This document shows positions 41,105-50,291 of a stretch of DNA of 64,000 nt, in pieces. Each line of letters starts with the position of its first letter. Within the stretch, counting starts at the first letter, position 1. The position numbers were made by a program, and so were the translations under genes. The stretch is from JAWXCE01 sp033764775 (GTDB lineage: Bacteria; Pseudomonadota; Alphaproteobacteria; Rhizobiales; Rhodomicrobiaceae). The stretch lies in assembly GCA_033764775.1 (NCBI GenBank), contig JANRIQ010000017.1, positions 1 through 64,000 of the forward strand. The letters run 5' to 3'. The notes beneath the pieces are model-generated. The model saw only the letters and a list, made by a program, of their open reading frames with translations, was not told the DNA's origin and did not search any database.

Positions 41105-42718
41105 ATGCTGAAACCATCGCCCACCAAAGCCGAAATCGAAACCGCGCGCGAGATCGAGCGCCGCCGCACCTTCGCGATCATCTCGCACCCGGACGCGGGC
41201 AAAACGACGCTGACCGAAAAGCTGCTCTACTTCGGCGGCGCCATCCAGATGGCCGGCCACGTGCGCGCGCGAGGCGAACGGCGGCGCACCCGCTCGGACT
41301 GGATGGAGATCGAGCAGGCGCGCGGCATCTCCGTCACCTCATCCGTTATGACGTTCGAGCGCGGCAATGTGGTCTACAACCTGCTCGACACGCCGGGCCA
41401 CTCGGATTTCTCCGAGGACACCTACCGCACGCTGTCGGCCGTCGACGCCGCCGTGATGGTCATCGACGCGGCCAAGGGCATCGAGGCGCAGACGCGCAAG
41501 CTGTTCGAGGTGTGCCGCCTGCGCGACATCCCCATCGTCACGTTCATCAACAAGATCGACCGCGAGGGGCTTGACCCGCTGGAATTGATGGACGCCATCG
41601 CCTCGGGCCTTGCGCTCGACCTCACGCCGGTTTCGTGGCCCATCGGCATGGGGTCGGACTTTCGCGGCGTGCTCGACATCGCGGGCGCGCGTGCGCTTCT
41701 GCCCGAGGGCGAACGCACCTCGCCGTTTGGCCGCGTCGTGGAGCTGGGCGACCTGAGCCGCCTCGCCGAGGCGACGGGCATCGACGCGCGCATCGCCGAC
41801 GCCGCGCTTGAGGGCCTTGAGCTCGCCCGCGCCGCCTTGCCCGCTTTCGACGTAAACGCCTATCGCGAAGGGCATCTCAGCCCCGTGCTGTTCGGCAGCG
41901 CGTTGCGCAACTTCGGCGTGGAGGAGCTGCTCGACTTTCTCGGGGCGCACGCGCCATCGCCGCTGCCCCGCAAGGCCGCCGGCCGCTTTGTCGACCCGGA
42001 GGAAGCCGCTTGCTCCGGCTTCGTGTTCAAAATCCAGGCGAACATGGATCCAAACCACCGCGACCGGGTGGCGTTCGTGCGTCTGTGCTCGGGCCGCTTC
42101 AAGCGCGGCATGAAGCTATTCCACGTGCGCGACAAACGGATGCTGACCATCGCCTCGCCGCTCATGTTCTTCGCCCAGGCGCGCGAGACGGCGGACGAGG
42201 CGTTCGCGGGCGACATCATCGGCGTGCCGAACCACGGGGCGTTGCGCGTCGGCGACGGGCTGTCGGAGGGTGAGGCGCTGCGCTTCGAGGGCATCCCCAA
42301 CTTCGCGCCGGAGCTATTGCGCCGTGTGGTGATCGAGGATGCGATCAAGGCCAAGCAACTGGGCAAGGCGCTGGACGATCTGGCCGAGGAAGGCGTGGTG
42401 CAGGTGTTTCACCCGCTCCTCGGCTCGCGGCCGGTGCTCGGCGTGGTCGGCGCGCTGCAATTCGAGGTGATCGCATCGCGGCTGAAGGCGGAGTACGGGC
42501 TGCCGGTGCGGTTCGAGGGCGCGCCCTGCGACGCCGTACGCTGGGTCGCGAGCGAGAACCCGGCCAAGCTGGAGGAGTTCGTCGGCAAGTATCGCCAGGC
42601 GATGGCGAAGGATCGCGACGGCGCGCTCGCCTACCTGCCGGAGAGCCAGTGGGCGCTGAACCGGGCCATGGAGCAGTGGCCGGACGTGCGCTTCATGGCG
42701 ACCAGGGAGCGCGGGTGA
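41105..42718 (+). CDS. prfC: Peptide chain release factor 3
   Basis: A 537-aa translational GTPase from ATG 41105. G1 ISHPDAGKTTLTEKLL, switch region RGISVTSSVMTF, G3 DTPGHSDFSEDTYRTL, G4 FINKIDREG, and the C-terminal RF3 domain (VGALQFEVIASRLKAEYGLP). RF3 recycles RF1/RF2 from the ribosome. Length fits the family (about 530). Confidence 0.95.
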   Translation: MLKPSPTKAEIETAREIERRRTFAIISHPDAGKTTLTEKLLYFGGAIQMAGHVRARGERRRTRSDWMEIEQARGISVTSSVMTFERGNVVYNLLDTPGHSDFSEDTYRTLSAVDAAVMVIDAAKGIEAQTRKLFEVCRLRDIPIVTFINKIDREGLDPLELMDAIASGLALDLTPVSWPIGMGSDFRGVLDIAGARALLPEGERTSPFGRVVELGDLSRLAEATGIDARIADAALEGLELARAALPAFDVNAYREGHLSPVLFGSALRNFGVEELLDFLGAHAPSPLPRKAAGRFVDPEEAACSGFVFKIQANMDPNHRDRVAFVRLCSGRFKRGMKLFHVRDKRMLTIASPLMFFAQARETADEAFAGDIIGVPNHGALRVGDGLSEGEALRFEGIPNFAPELLRRVVIEDAIKAKQLGKALDDLAEEGVVQVFHPLLGSRPVLGVVGALQFEVIASRLKAEYGLPVRFEGAPCDAVRWVASENPAKLEEFVGKYRQAMAKDRDGALAYLPESQWALNRAMEQWPDVRFMATRERG

Positions 42719-42824
42719 CGACTTCGTTGGCCCAGGTCGATGCTCGGAAGCCAACGAATTTGTGATTGCCCTCCCGCGCCGTCCGGCGATTGCCTCCCGC
42801 GCGCAACTGGGCGATAGCTGGCCC

Positions 42825-43664
42825 ATGCCCGACGTCAATCACTTCCAGGCGCCGACGCGGACGCTGCTGAAAACCGCTCTTCCCGGGTTTGACGCGAAGC
42901 TGTCGGAGTCGCGCAGCCGCGGAGACACGCTGTTCGAGCACGAGCACGCCGTGCACCGGCTGTTCATCACCATAGCGGGCCGCACCACCGCCACGATCGC
43001 CGAACAGGACGGCCGCGTCATCCGCCGGCCCGACGCGGCGGGCGCCGTCACCATCGTTCCGGCTGGCGTGCGGCGCCGGGTGCTGCTGCGCGATCTGGAC
43101 ATCGTGGTGCTCGACATGCACGTTTCGCCCGACTTTCTCGCCGCCTGCGTGGACGCCGGACCGCGCCAAAGCACCATTTCCCCTCCGGCCGTCCAGAACG
43201 TGCGGAGCGACTGGATGCTGCGCGCAGCCTGCGCCCTCTGCGACGCTATGCGGACGAGCGCGCCGGCGATGCACGCGCAAACGTTGGCGGCGGCCATGCT
43301 GCGCTATGCATGCCGCGCCGACGAGAAGCTTAAAACCGCGCGCGGCCTCGATCCGACGGCGCTCAAGCGCGTCGTCGACCTCATGCAGGACCGGATAGGG
43401 GACGATCTCACCCTCGACGATCTGGCGCAGGCGTCCGGCCTCGGGGTGAGCGCATTCAGCCGCGGTTTTCGCACCGCCGTTGGCAAGACGCCGTACCGCT
43501 ATTTCATGGAAGCGCGCATGCGGCGATCACGCGAGTTGCTCGCTACGACCTCGGCCAGCATCGCCGACGTCGCCGCCGCCGTCGGCTATTCGGACCAGGC
43601 CCATTTCACCGCCGCGTTCACTCGCGAGACGGGCGCGCCGCCAGGCAAGTGGCGCCAGAAATAA
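42825..43664 (+). CDS. AraC-family transcriptional regulator
   Basis: A 279-aa protein from ATG 42825. The N-terminal part (about 1-165) is a ligand-sensing domain of unknown ligand; the C-terminal 100 residues hold two helix-turn-helix motifs, LDDLAQASGLGVSAFSRGFR and IADVAAAVGYSDQAHFTAAF. It lies 150 bases upstream of, and in the same direction as, the Mo-hydroxylase/sox operon and is its most likely regulator. Confidence 0.88.
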   Translation: MPDVNHFQAPTRTLLKTALPGFDAKLSESRSRGDTLFEHEHAVHRLFITIAGRTTATIAEQDGRVIRRPDAAGAVTIVPAGVRRRVLLRDLDIVVLDMHVSPDFLAACVDAGPRQSTISPPAVQNVRSDWMLRAACALCDAMRTSAPAMHAQTLAAAMLRYACRADEKLKTARGLDPTALKRVVDLMQDRIGDDLTLDDLAQASGLGVSAFSRGFRTAVGKTPYRYFMEARMRRSRELLATTSASIADVAAAVGYSDQAHFTAAFTRETGAPPGKWRQK

Positions 43665-43814
43665 GGGCGCGTCAGCCGAACGACGCACGCCAGCCGCCGT
43701 TTTTGGCCGATCTCGCGAAAGACTCAATCGCCCGTCATGATTATGCTTCACAAAGGTTGATGCATGCGGCCCGGCGCGACGCCCACGGCCGCTCAAACAT
43801 ACGCGGAGGGCCGC

Positions 43815-44267
43815 ATGGCGAAGCTGACTGTGAATGGACGTGTGGTTGATGTGGACGCGGACGGCTCCACGCCCCTGTTGTGGGTGCTGCGCGAATATCT
43901 TCAGCTGACCGGCGCGAAATATGGCTGCGGCGTCGCCATCTGCGGCGCGTGCACGGTGCATGTGAACGGGGAGGCGCAGCGATCCTGCGCGCTGCCGCTC
44001 AGCGCCGTCGCCGAGACCGACAAGATCGTCACCATTGAAGGGCTTTCGCCGGACGGGTCGCATCCGGTGCAAAAGGCTTGGGCTGAACTCGATACGCCGC
44101 AATGCGGCTATTGCCAGCCAGGCATGATCATGGCCGCCGCGGCGCTGCTCGCCAAGACGCCGAAGCCGACGGACGAAGACATCAACGCCGAGATCACCAA
44201 CATCTGCCGCTGCGGCACCTACGCCCGCGTGCGCGCAGGCGTTCACCTGGCCGCCGGCAAAGCGTGA
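43815..44267 (+). CDS. 2Fe-2S subunit of a xanthine-dehydrogenase-family Mo hydroxylase (IorA-like)
   Basis: A 150-aa protein from ATG 43815 (GGAGG upstream). The plant-type cluster ligands are CGVAICGACTVHVNG...C and the second cluster CGYCQPGMIM...CRCGTY. This is the small subunit of two-subunit enzymes such as isoquinoline 1-oxidoreductase or membrane-associated aldehyde dehydrogenases, which pass electrons from the Mo site to a c-type cytochrome. No FAD subunit is present. Followed after 11 bases by the large subunit. Confidence 0.93.
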   Translation: MAKLTVNGRVVDVDADGSTPLLWVLREYLQLTGAKYGCGVAICGACTVHVNGEAQRSCALPLSAVAETDKIVTIEGLSPDGSHPVQKAWAELDTPQCGYCQPGMIMAAAALLAKTPKPTDEDINAEITNICRCGTYARVRAGVHLAAGKA

Positions 44268-44278
44268 GGAACAGCGAC

Positions 44279-46444
44279 ATGACGAACATCACCATCACAC
44301 GACGCGGATTTGTGGTCGGCGCAGCTGCGGCCGGCTTTGCGCTTGGCTTTCGCGTGCCGTTTGGCGACGCGGCGGCGACGCCCGCCACGCTTCCCGAGGA
44401 GGTCAACGCCTGGGTCGTCGTCAAGCCGGACGATCAGGTCGTCATCCGCATCGCGCGCTCCGAGATGGGCCAGGGGTCGCTCACCGGTCTTGCGCAGCTC
44501 GTCGCCGAGGAACTGGAGTGCGATTGGTCGAAGGTTACGACCGAATACCCGACGCCGGGGCAGAATCTAGAGCGCGGCCGGGTTTGGCAAAGCTTCTCGA
44601 CAGGCGGCAGCCGCGGCATCCGCGAAAGCCACGACTATGTGCGCAAGGGCGGCGCGGCCGCGCGCGAGATGCTTATCGCCGCGGCCGCAAAGCAGTGGGG
44701 CGTCGCGCCGGGCGAATGCACGGCCTCCAACAGCGTCATCACCCATAATCCCACGGGGCGCACGGTCACGTTCGGCAAGGTCGCGGCTGCCGCCGCAAAG
44801 ATCGAGCCGCCGAAAGATGTGGTTCTGAAGGATCCGAAGGACTGGAAGCTGGTCGGCAAGCCGGTGAAACGGCTCGACACCCTTGACAAGCTCACCGGAA
44901 AACAGGTGTTCGGCGCCGACCTCGTCCTCCCCGGCATGCTGAACGCGGCCATTAAGCAATGCCCCGTGTTCGGCGGCAAACTCGCGTCGTTCGACGAGAG
45001 CAAAATCAAGGGCATGCCCGGCGTGAAGAAGGCGGTGCGCGTCGGCGACAACGCCGTCGCGGTGGTGGCCGAGCGCTGGTGGCAGGCCAAAACCGCGCTC
45101 GACGCGCTGCCGATCACGTGGGACGAGGGGCCGAACGCCAAGGTGTCGAGCGCCGACATCGACGCATTCATCGCCGAAGGGCTCACCGCCGAACAGGCGT
45201 TCGTCGGCAACAAGGTCGGCGACGCGGACGCCGCCATCGCCAAGTCGGCCAGAAAAATCGAGGCGGTCTACTCCTACCCGTTCCAAAACCACGCCACCAT
45301 GGAGCCGATGAACGCCACGGCCAAATGGACGGAGGATCGCTGCGAGGTGTGGTGTCCCACGCAGAACGGCGAGGCGGCGCTGGCGGCCGCGTCAGAGGCG
45401 TCTGGACTGCCCACCCAGCAATGCGATGTGTACAAAATCCACCTGGGCGGCGGCTTCGGCCGGCGCGGCGCCTTCCACGATTATGTGCGGCAGGCGGTGC
45501 TCATCGCCAAGGAGTTCCCCGGCTCTCCCGTCAAGCTCCTGTGGACGCGGGAGGAGGACATGACGCACGGCGCCTACCACCCCATCACCACGTGTAAGCT
45601 GACGGCGGGCCTCGATGAAAAAGGCGACCTGACCGCCCTGCGCATGCGCATCTCCGGGCAGTCGATCCTGGCGACCGTGGTTCCGCAGCGGCTGACGAAC
45701 GGGGCTGACATGGTCACCTTCCAGGCGCTCTTGCCCCAGGGCGAGCATTCGATCAGCTACACCTTCCCGCATCTGCTCATCGATCACGCCATGCGCAATC
45801 CGCATGTGCCGCCGGGGTTCTGGCGCGGCGTCAACGTGAACCAGAACGCCATTTACATGGAGTGCTTCCTCGACGAACTCGCCCACGCCACGGGCAAGGA
45901 TCCGCTCGAATTCCGCCTCAAGCTGATGGCGAACTATCCGAAAAACGTCGCCGTGCTGAAGGCGGTGGCCGAACGCGGCGGGTGGGGCAAACCTGCTCCG
46001 CAAGGCGTCCATCGCGGGCTGTCGCAATGCACGTCGTTTGGCAGCCACACGGCGGCGTGCGCCGAGGTGTCGGTGACGGACGGCAAGGTGAAAATTCACC
46101 GCATCGTCGCGGCGACGGACTGCGGCTACGCCGTCAACCCGCAGCAGATCGAGGCGCAGGTGGAAGGGTCGTTCGTTTACGGCCTCTCGGCGCTGCTGTA
46201 TGGGGAATGCACCGTCAAGGACGGCCGCATCGAACAGCAAAACTTCGACAGCTACCAGATGATGCTCATGGCCGAGATGCCCAAGGTCGAGACCATCGTC
46301 ATGCCGTCGGGCGGCTTCTGGGGCGGCGTCGGCGAGCCGACCATCGCGGTGGCGGCGCCCGCCGTGCTGAACGCCATCTTCGCGGCGACGGGCAAGCGCA
46401 TCCGCAGCTTCCCGTTGAAGCGCCACAATCTGAGCGCCGCGTGA
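44279..46444 (+). CDS. Molybdopterin-binding large subunit of a xanthine-dehydrogenase-family Mo hydroxylase (IorB-like)
   Basis: A 721-aa protein from ATG 44279. A twin-arginine signal (TRRGFVVGAAAAGFALG) points to the periplasm. Mo-cofactor motifs: SEMGQGSLTGLAQLVAEEL, SFSTGGSRGIRESHDY, HLGGGFGRRGAFHDY and, near the end, GGVGEPTIAVAAPAVLNAIF with the catalytic Glu. The length and single-chain layout match IorB and AldH-like enzymes that hydroxylate aldehydes or N-heterocycles. The stop overlaps the soxX start by 4 bases (GTGA), tying it to the sox genes. Substrate unknown. Confidence 0.92.
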   Translation: MTNITITRRGFVVGAAAAGFALGFRVPFGDAAATPATLPEEVNAWVVVKPDDQVVIRIARSEMGQGSLTGLAQLVAEELECDWSKVTTEYPTPGQNLERGRVWQSFSTGGSRGIRESHDYVRKGGAAAREMLIAAAAKQWGVAPGECTASNSVITHNPTGRTVTFGKVAAAAAKIEPPKDVVLKDPKDWKLVGKPVKRLDTLDKLTGKQVFGADLVLPGMLNAAIKQCPVFGGKLASFDESKIKGMPGVKKAVRVGDNAVAVVAERWWQAKTALDALPITWDEGPNAKVSSADIDAFIAEGLTAEQAFVGNKVGDADAAIAKSARKIEAVYSYPFQNHATMEPMNATAKWTEDRCEVWCPTQNGEAALAAASEASGLPTQQCDVYKIHLGGGFGRRGAFHDYVRQAVLIAKEFPGSPVKLLWTREEDMTHGAYHPITTCKLTAGLDEKGDLTALRMRISGQSILATVVPQRLTNGADMVTFQALLPQGEHSISYTFPHLLIDHAMRNPHVPPGFWRGVNVNQNAIYMECFLDELAHATGKDPLEFRLKLMANYPKNVAVLKAVAERGGWGKPAPQGVHRGLSQCTSFGSHTAACAEVSVTDGKVKIHRIVAATDCGYAVNPQQIEAQVEGSFVYGLSALLYGECTVKDGRIEQQNFDSYQMMLMAEMPKVETIVMPSGGFWGGVGEPTIAVAAPAVLNAIFAATGKRIRSFPLKRHNLSAA

Positions 46445-46899
46445 CGAAATACGTCAGCGCGGCGGCGATCTGGGCGGTTGCGTCCTGTTTCGCCGCCGCG
46501 CACGCCGCGACCGAGGGCGGGGTCGCCCGTTACGAGGTTGTGGGCGACGCCGTGCCGGAGCCGCTCGACAGCCTTCAAGGCGATGCCGCCCGAGGCCAGG
46601 CCATCGTTCTCGATCGGCGGAAGGGGAACTGCCTTATCTGTCACAGCTTCCCCGTCGCGGGCGAACCGTTCCAGGGCGACATCGGCCCCGCCATGGCCGG
46701 GGTTGCCTCCCGGCTCAGCGAGGGCCAAATCAGGCTGAGGTTGATCGACCAGAGCCGCGTCAATCCGGAGACGATCATGCCGCCATATCACCGTGTGGAC
46801 GGCCTGCGAGACGTCGCCTCGGACTACGCCGGCCGCCCGGCCCTGACGGCGCAGGAGATCGAAGACGTGACGGCCTATCTGATGAGCTTGACACAATGA
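46441..46899 (+). CDS. soxX: c-type cytochrome SoxX
   Basis: A 152-aa monoheme cytochrome from GTG 46441. Signal peptide of about 22 residues. The heme motif CLICH is followed by GDIGPAMAGVASRLSEGQIR, VNPETIMPPYHRVDGLRDVA (heme-ligand Met region) and QEIEDVTAYLMSL, which match SoxX. SoxXA couples thiosulfate or another sulfur compound to the SoxY cysteine. It may also accept electrons from the Mo hydroxylase. Overlaps soxY by 4 bases. Confidence 0.9.
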   Translation: MTKYVSAAAIWAVASCFAAAHAATEGGVARYEVVGDAVPEPLDSLQGDAARGQAIVLDRRKGNCLICHSFPVAGEPFQGDIGPAMAGVASRLSEGQIRLRLIDQSRVNPETIMPPYHRVDGLRDVASDYAGRPALTAQEIEDVTAYLMSLTQ

Positions 46900-47351
46900 A
46901 AACGCTGACGAGACGCACGCTCATTCTGGGCGCCGGCGCGAGCGCGGCCACGGCGCTGCTAATCGGCCGCGCCGCCGCCACAACGCAGGCCCGGGACGCC
47001 GCCGTGGCTGAGCTGACTGGAGGGGCCGCCATCAAGGACGGCCGGGTGCGGCTCACCATTCCCGCCGTGGCCGAGAACGGGCTGTCCGTCTACACCACCA
47101 TCGCCGTGGACAGCCCCATGACGGAGGCCGACCACGTGCGCGCCATTCACATTATCTCGGAGAAAAACCCCATCGCCCGGCTTTTCACCGCCCGCTTCAG
47201 CCCACGATCGCGCGTCGCCAAGCTGTCCACCAACCTGCGTCTCGCTTCGTCCCAGCAGGTGACCGCGCTCGCCGAGATGAGCGACGGCTCCTTCTGGCGC
47301 GACCGGAAGGACGTGATCGTCACCATCGCCGCCTGCATCGACGGCGGCTAG
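46896..47351 (+). CDS. soxY: Sulfur carrier subunit SoxY, with altered C-terminal arm
   Basis: A 151-aa protein with a twin-arginine signal (TRRTLILGAGASAATAL). The SoxY core is clear (IPAVAENGLSVYTTIAVDSP, HIISEKNPIARLFTARFSPR). In SoxY the sulfur is held on the Cys of a C-terminal GGCGG arm. Here the protein ends TIAACIDGG: a Cys is present four residues from the end but the flanking sequence differs. It pairs with SoxZ and depends on Tat for export. Confidence 0.9.
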   Translation: MKTLTRRTLILGAGASAATALLIGRAAATTQARDAAVAELTGGAAIKDGRVRLTIPAVAENGLSVYTTIAVDSPMTEADHVRAIHIISEKNPIARLFTARFSPRSRVAKLSTNLRLASSQQVTALAEMSDGSFWRDRKDVIVTIAACIDGG

Positions 47352-47360
47352 GAGGGGATA

Positions 47361-47690
47361 ATGGCTCTGTCCAACGCCCGCGTCTCAATGCGGGATGCGG
47401 CGAAAAAAGGCGAGATCATCGAAATCAAGACGCTGATCCGCCACCCCATGGAGACCGGCTACCGGGTCGACCACATGGGCAAGCCCATTCCGCGCGATAT
47501 CGTGAAGCGGTTTTCCGCCACCTACGCCGGCGAGCCGGTGTTTGAGATGGACCTCACCCAGGGCGTCGCCGCAAACCCGTTCATCGCGTTTTCGATCGTC
47601 GCCACCGACACGGCGGAGATGGTCTTCACCTGGGAGAACGAAGCGGGCGAGACGGCGGTGGTGCGGCGGACGCTGACGGTGACGGAATGA
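47361..47690 (+). CDS. soxZ: Sulfur carrier subunit SoxZ
   Basis: A 109-aa protein with the SoxZ immunoglobulin-like fold: GEIIEIKTLIRHPMETGYRV, PRDIVKRFSATYAGEPVFEM, and FSIVATDTAEMVFTWENEAG. No signal peptide; it travels with SoxY through the Tat pore. RBS AGGAGGGG precedes the ATG. Overlaps soxA by 4 bases. Confidence 0.93.
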   Translation: MALSNARVSMRDAAKKGEIIEIKTLIRHPMETGYRVDHMGKPIPRDIVKRFSATYAGEPVFEMDLTQGVAANPFIAFSIVATDTAEMVFTWENEAGETAVVRRTLTVTE

Positions 47691-48439
47691 GGCTGGCGCT
47701 CGCCGCGGGGCTGCTGGCGGGCCTGAGCGTCGCCGCCGTGGCCGAGCCGCGCGCCTCCGGAACAAGCTTTCTGTCGGACGAACTGCGCGCCATGCAGCAG
47801 GACGAGGCGGCCAATCCCGGCATGCTGTGGGTCGGCGAGGGCGCGCGTCTTTGGGCGGCTGCGGAGGGCGAGGCGGGGATATCCTGCGCGAGTTGCCACG
47901 ACCGCGCGGAGGAGAGCATGGCGGGCGTCGCGGCCCGCTATCCGGTCGTGCGCGGCGGCGCCGTGATCAATCTGGAGGCGCAGATTAATCGCTGCCGCAC
48001 CGGGGCGCAAAAGGCCGACGCGCTGCCTTATGAGTCCGACGCGCTGCTGGCGCTGACCGCGTTCGTCGCGCGCCAATCGCTTGGCATGCCGGTCAGCGTC
48101 AAGACGGACGGCGACGCAGCCCCGCTTTACGCCGCGGGAGAAGCGTTTTTCCATCGCCGTCAAGGGCAGATGAATTTGTCCTGCGCGCACTGCCACGACG
48201 CCAACGCCGGGCGTCGTTTGCGCGGCGACGCCATCAGCCACGGCCTGCCGAACGGCTACCCGGCCTATCGGCTTGAGTGGCAGACGCTCGGCTCGCTTCA
48301 CCGGCGCCTGCGGGCGTGCTCGCTCGGCGTGCGGGCGGTTCAGTTCGATTACGGTTCGCCCGAATATCTCGCGCTCGAATTGTATCTGGCGAAGCGCGCC
48401 GAGGGCGCCCCCGTCGAAACGCCCGCCATCCGCAAATAG
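47687..48439 (+). CDS. soxA: Diheme cytochrome SoxA
   Basis: A 250-aa protein with a signal peptide of about 19 residues, two heme motifs (CASCHDR and CAHCHDA) and the SoxA active-site cysteine in RLRACSLGVRAVQFDYGSPE. With SoxX it forms SoxXA, which oxidatively attaches a sulfur substrate to SoxY. The diheme form matches the alphaproteobacterial type. It is the fourth sox gene; soxB is not present in the window. Confidence 0.92.
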   Translation: MRLALAAGLLAGLSVAAVAEPRASGTSFLSDELRAMQQDEAANPGMLWVGEGARLWAAAEGEAGISCASCHDRAEESMAGVAARYPVVRGGAVINLEAQINRCRTGAQKADALPYESDALLALTAFVARQSLGMPVSVKTDGDAAPLYAAGEAFFHRRQGQMNLSCAHCHDANAGRRLRGDAISHGLPNGYPAYRLEWQTLGSLHRRLRACSLGVRAVQFDYGSPEYLALELYLAKRAEGAPVETPAIRK

Positions 48440-48452
48440 AGGATCGCCTCTC

Positions 48453-49727
48453 ATGCCCACGCGAAGACAGGTCATCATCGGCGCCGCCGCATCGGCGGTG
48501 AGCGCGCTTGCGCCATCGGCTCCGGCCATCGCCCGCGCCAAGCCCAAGGTGGTCATCGTGGGCGGGGGCGCGGGCGGCGCATCGGTTCTCAATCTCGTGT
48601 CGGCGGTGGCGCGCGGGGCGCTCGACATCACGCTCATCGAGCCGCAGCGCGCCCTTACCACCTGTTACTACTCGAACCTGCATCTGGGCGGGGTGCGGGA
48701 GATGGAAACGCTCCGTTTCGGCTTCGATGCGATCGCGGCTCGGCCCGGCGTCAGCGTCGTGCATGAGGCGGCGGCGGCCATCGACTCGGGCAAGCGCGAG
48801 GTTCGGCTGACGAACGGCGCGGTTGTCGCATATGACCGCCTGGTGCTGTCGCCGGGCATCGCGCTCGACTATGCATCCGTTCCGGGCTGGTCGCGCGAGG
48901 CCGAGGACGCCATGCCGCACGCCTGGACCGCAGGCGCGCAAACGGCGCTGCTCAAACGCCGCATCGACGCGGTGCCCGACGGCGGCCTCATCGTGATGAT
49001 CGCGCCGCCCAACCCCTATCGCTGTCCGCCCGGGCCATATGAGCGCGCCTCCATGATGGCGCAGGCGCTCACAAAGGCTAGCAAAACGCGGGCACGCATC
49101 GTTATTCTCGACGCAAAGGACAAGTTCTCCAAACAACCGCTGTTCCAGCAAGGCTGGGAGCAGCATTACCCCGGCATGATCGAATGGCAGCCGCCTGCGG
49201 TTCACGGCGGCGTGAAGGGCGTGATCGCGGCGACGATGTCCGTCGAGACGGATTTCGAGACCTACCGCGACGCGGCGCTCGTCAACGTCATCCCTAAGCA
49301 GACGGCGGGACGCATCGCGATCGAGGCGGGTCTCACAGGCGCAAACGGCTTTTGCCCCATCGACCCTTTCACCATGAAAGCGCGAGGCCACAACGCGATT
49401 TTCATCCTCGGCGACGCCTGCGATGGAGGCGACATGCCTAAATCGGCCTTCTCGGCGAACAGCCAGGCGCAGGTTGTGGCCGAGGCGATCGCCCACGAAT
49501 TGCTGGGAGGAGCCGCGCCGCAGATCGCTTATCGCAACAAATGCTGGAGCCTCATCGCTCCGGGCGACAGCGTTTTCGTAGGCGGAGAGTACGAGCCGAC
49601 GGAGGCCAAAATTAGAGAGAAGGCTGGGGAGATTTCGGGTCTGCGCGATACGCCGGAAACCCGCCGGACGAACGCCGAAGATTCTGAAGGGTGGTACGCG
49701 GGACTGACGTCGACGCTTTATCTCTGA
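48453..49727 (+). CDS. soxF: Flavocytochrome c sulfide dehydrogenase-like flavoprotein (SoxF/FccB)
   Basis: A 424-aa FAD protein from ATG 48453. The N-terminal PTRRQVIIGAAASAVSAL looks like a Tat signal. VVIVGGGAGGASVLNLVSAV is the FAD-binding site; TTCYYSNLHLGG and CPPGPYERASMMAQ (around the redox-active cysteine) and the C-terminal domain after residue 330 (CWSLIAPGDSVFVGGEYEPT) match FccB/SoxF. Its activity could feed sulfide electrons to a cytochrome. Last gene of the operon, followed by a terminator. Confidence 0.9.
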   Translation: MPTRRQVIIGAAASAVSALAPSAPAIARAKPKVVIVGGGAGGASVLNLVSAVARGALDITLIEPQRALTTCYYSNLHLGGVREMETLRFGFDAIAARPGVSVVHEAAAAIDSGKREVRLTNGAVVAYDRLVLSPGIALDYASVPGWSREAEDAMPHAWTAGAQTALLKRRIDAVPDGGLIVMIAPPNPYRCPPGPYERASMMAQALTKASKTRARIVILDAKDKFSKQPLFQQGWEQHYPGMIEWQPPAVHGGVKGVIAATMSVETDFETYRDAALVNVIPKQTAGRIAIEAGLTGANGFCPIDPFTMKARGHNAIFILGDACDGGDMPKSAFSANSQAQVVAEAIAHELLGGAAPQIAYRNKCWSLIAPGDSVFVGGEYEPTEAKIREKAGEISGLRDTPETRRTNAEDSEGWYAGLTSTLYL

Positions 49728-49740
49728 AACTAGCAAAAGA

Positions 49741-49765
49741 AAGGGCGCCCCGAAAGGACGCCCTT
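49741..49765. terminator. Bidirectional terminator between soxF and a secreted gene
   Basis: A 10-bp stem, arms AAGGGCGCCC and GGACGCCCTT with one mismatch, and a CGAAA loop sits between two convergent genes; A- and T-rich bases flank it on the left. Confidence 0.65.
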
Positions 49766-49769
49766 GCTG

Positions 49770-50105
49770 CTAACGCGTTGTTCCCGTTTGCGGGTTGCCT
49801 GTGATCGGCTCGGGCGATCCTGCACGCGGCGTTCCTCCCGAACCAGCGCCATGCGCGGTTTTGTTGGCTTCATATTCGAGCTTATCGCCAACGACGCCGC
49901 TCGTTCCTGGCACGGCCGGTTGACCGGGCGCATTGGCGCGTCCTTGGTCTATCGAGGGGCGATTGGCCGGGCCTGCTTTGGGGGCCGGTTCAGTCTTTTC
50001 GCCAACGATCCCGGTCGCTCCGCGCTGGTCGGCCCCGCCTTGAGCAATCGCCGCACCCGACAAGATCGTCAGCGTTGCTGCTGCGAAACAGATGGTTCTC
50101 ATCAT
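49770..50105 (-). CDS. Small secreted Pro/Gly-rich protein
   Basis: From ATG 50105 (or 50102) it encodes 111 residues. A signal peptide (MMRTICFAAATLTILSGAAI, cleaved after AIAQ) precedes a low-complexity sequence with two GxxGVVGxK/L-type repeats (ATGIVGEKTEP and TSGVVGDKLEYE) and a C-terminal Gly/Pro/Thr-rich end. No family recognised. GGGAGA lies upstream of the start. Confidence 0.6.
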   Translation of the reverse strand: MMRTICFAAATLTILSGAAIAQGGADQRGATGIVGEKTEPAPKAGPANRPSIDQGRANAPGQPAVPGTSGVVGDKLEYEANKTAHGAGSGGTPRAGSPEPITGNPQTGTTR

Positions 50106-50291
50106 GGTTCTATCTCCCTGTTGCGAATTCAAAACTCGCATCAGACAGTCCTGTTCCGCACGAGCCGATGACTTACTTTTGATGGACCTCGACCTTTTGT
50201 CTTTTCTTAATCACATCACCTCTCACGGCTGCGACAAGATTGGACTTTTGCTTTCAGGCCTTCGGCGCCATTCTTTTTGTGGCGGGCGCGC

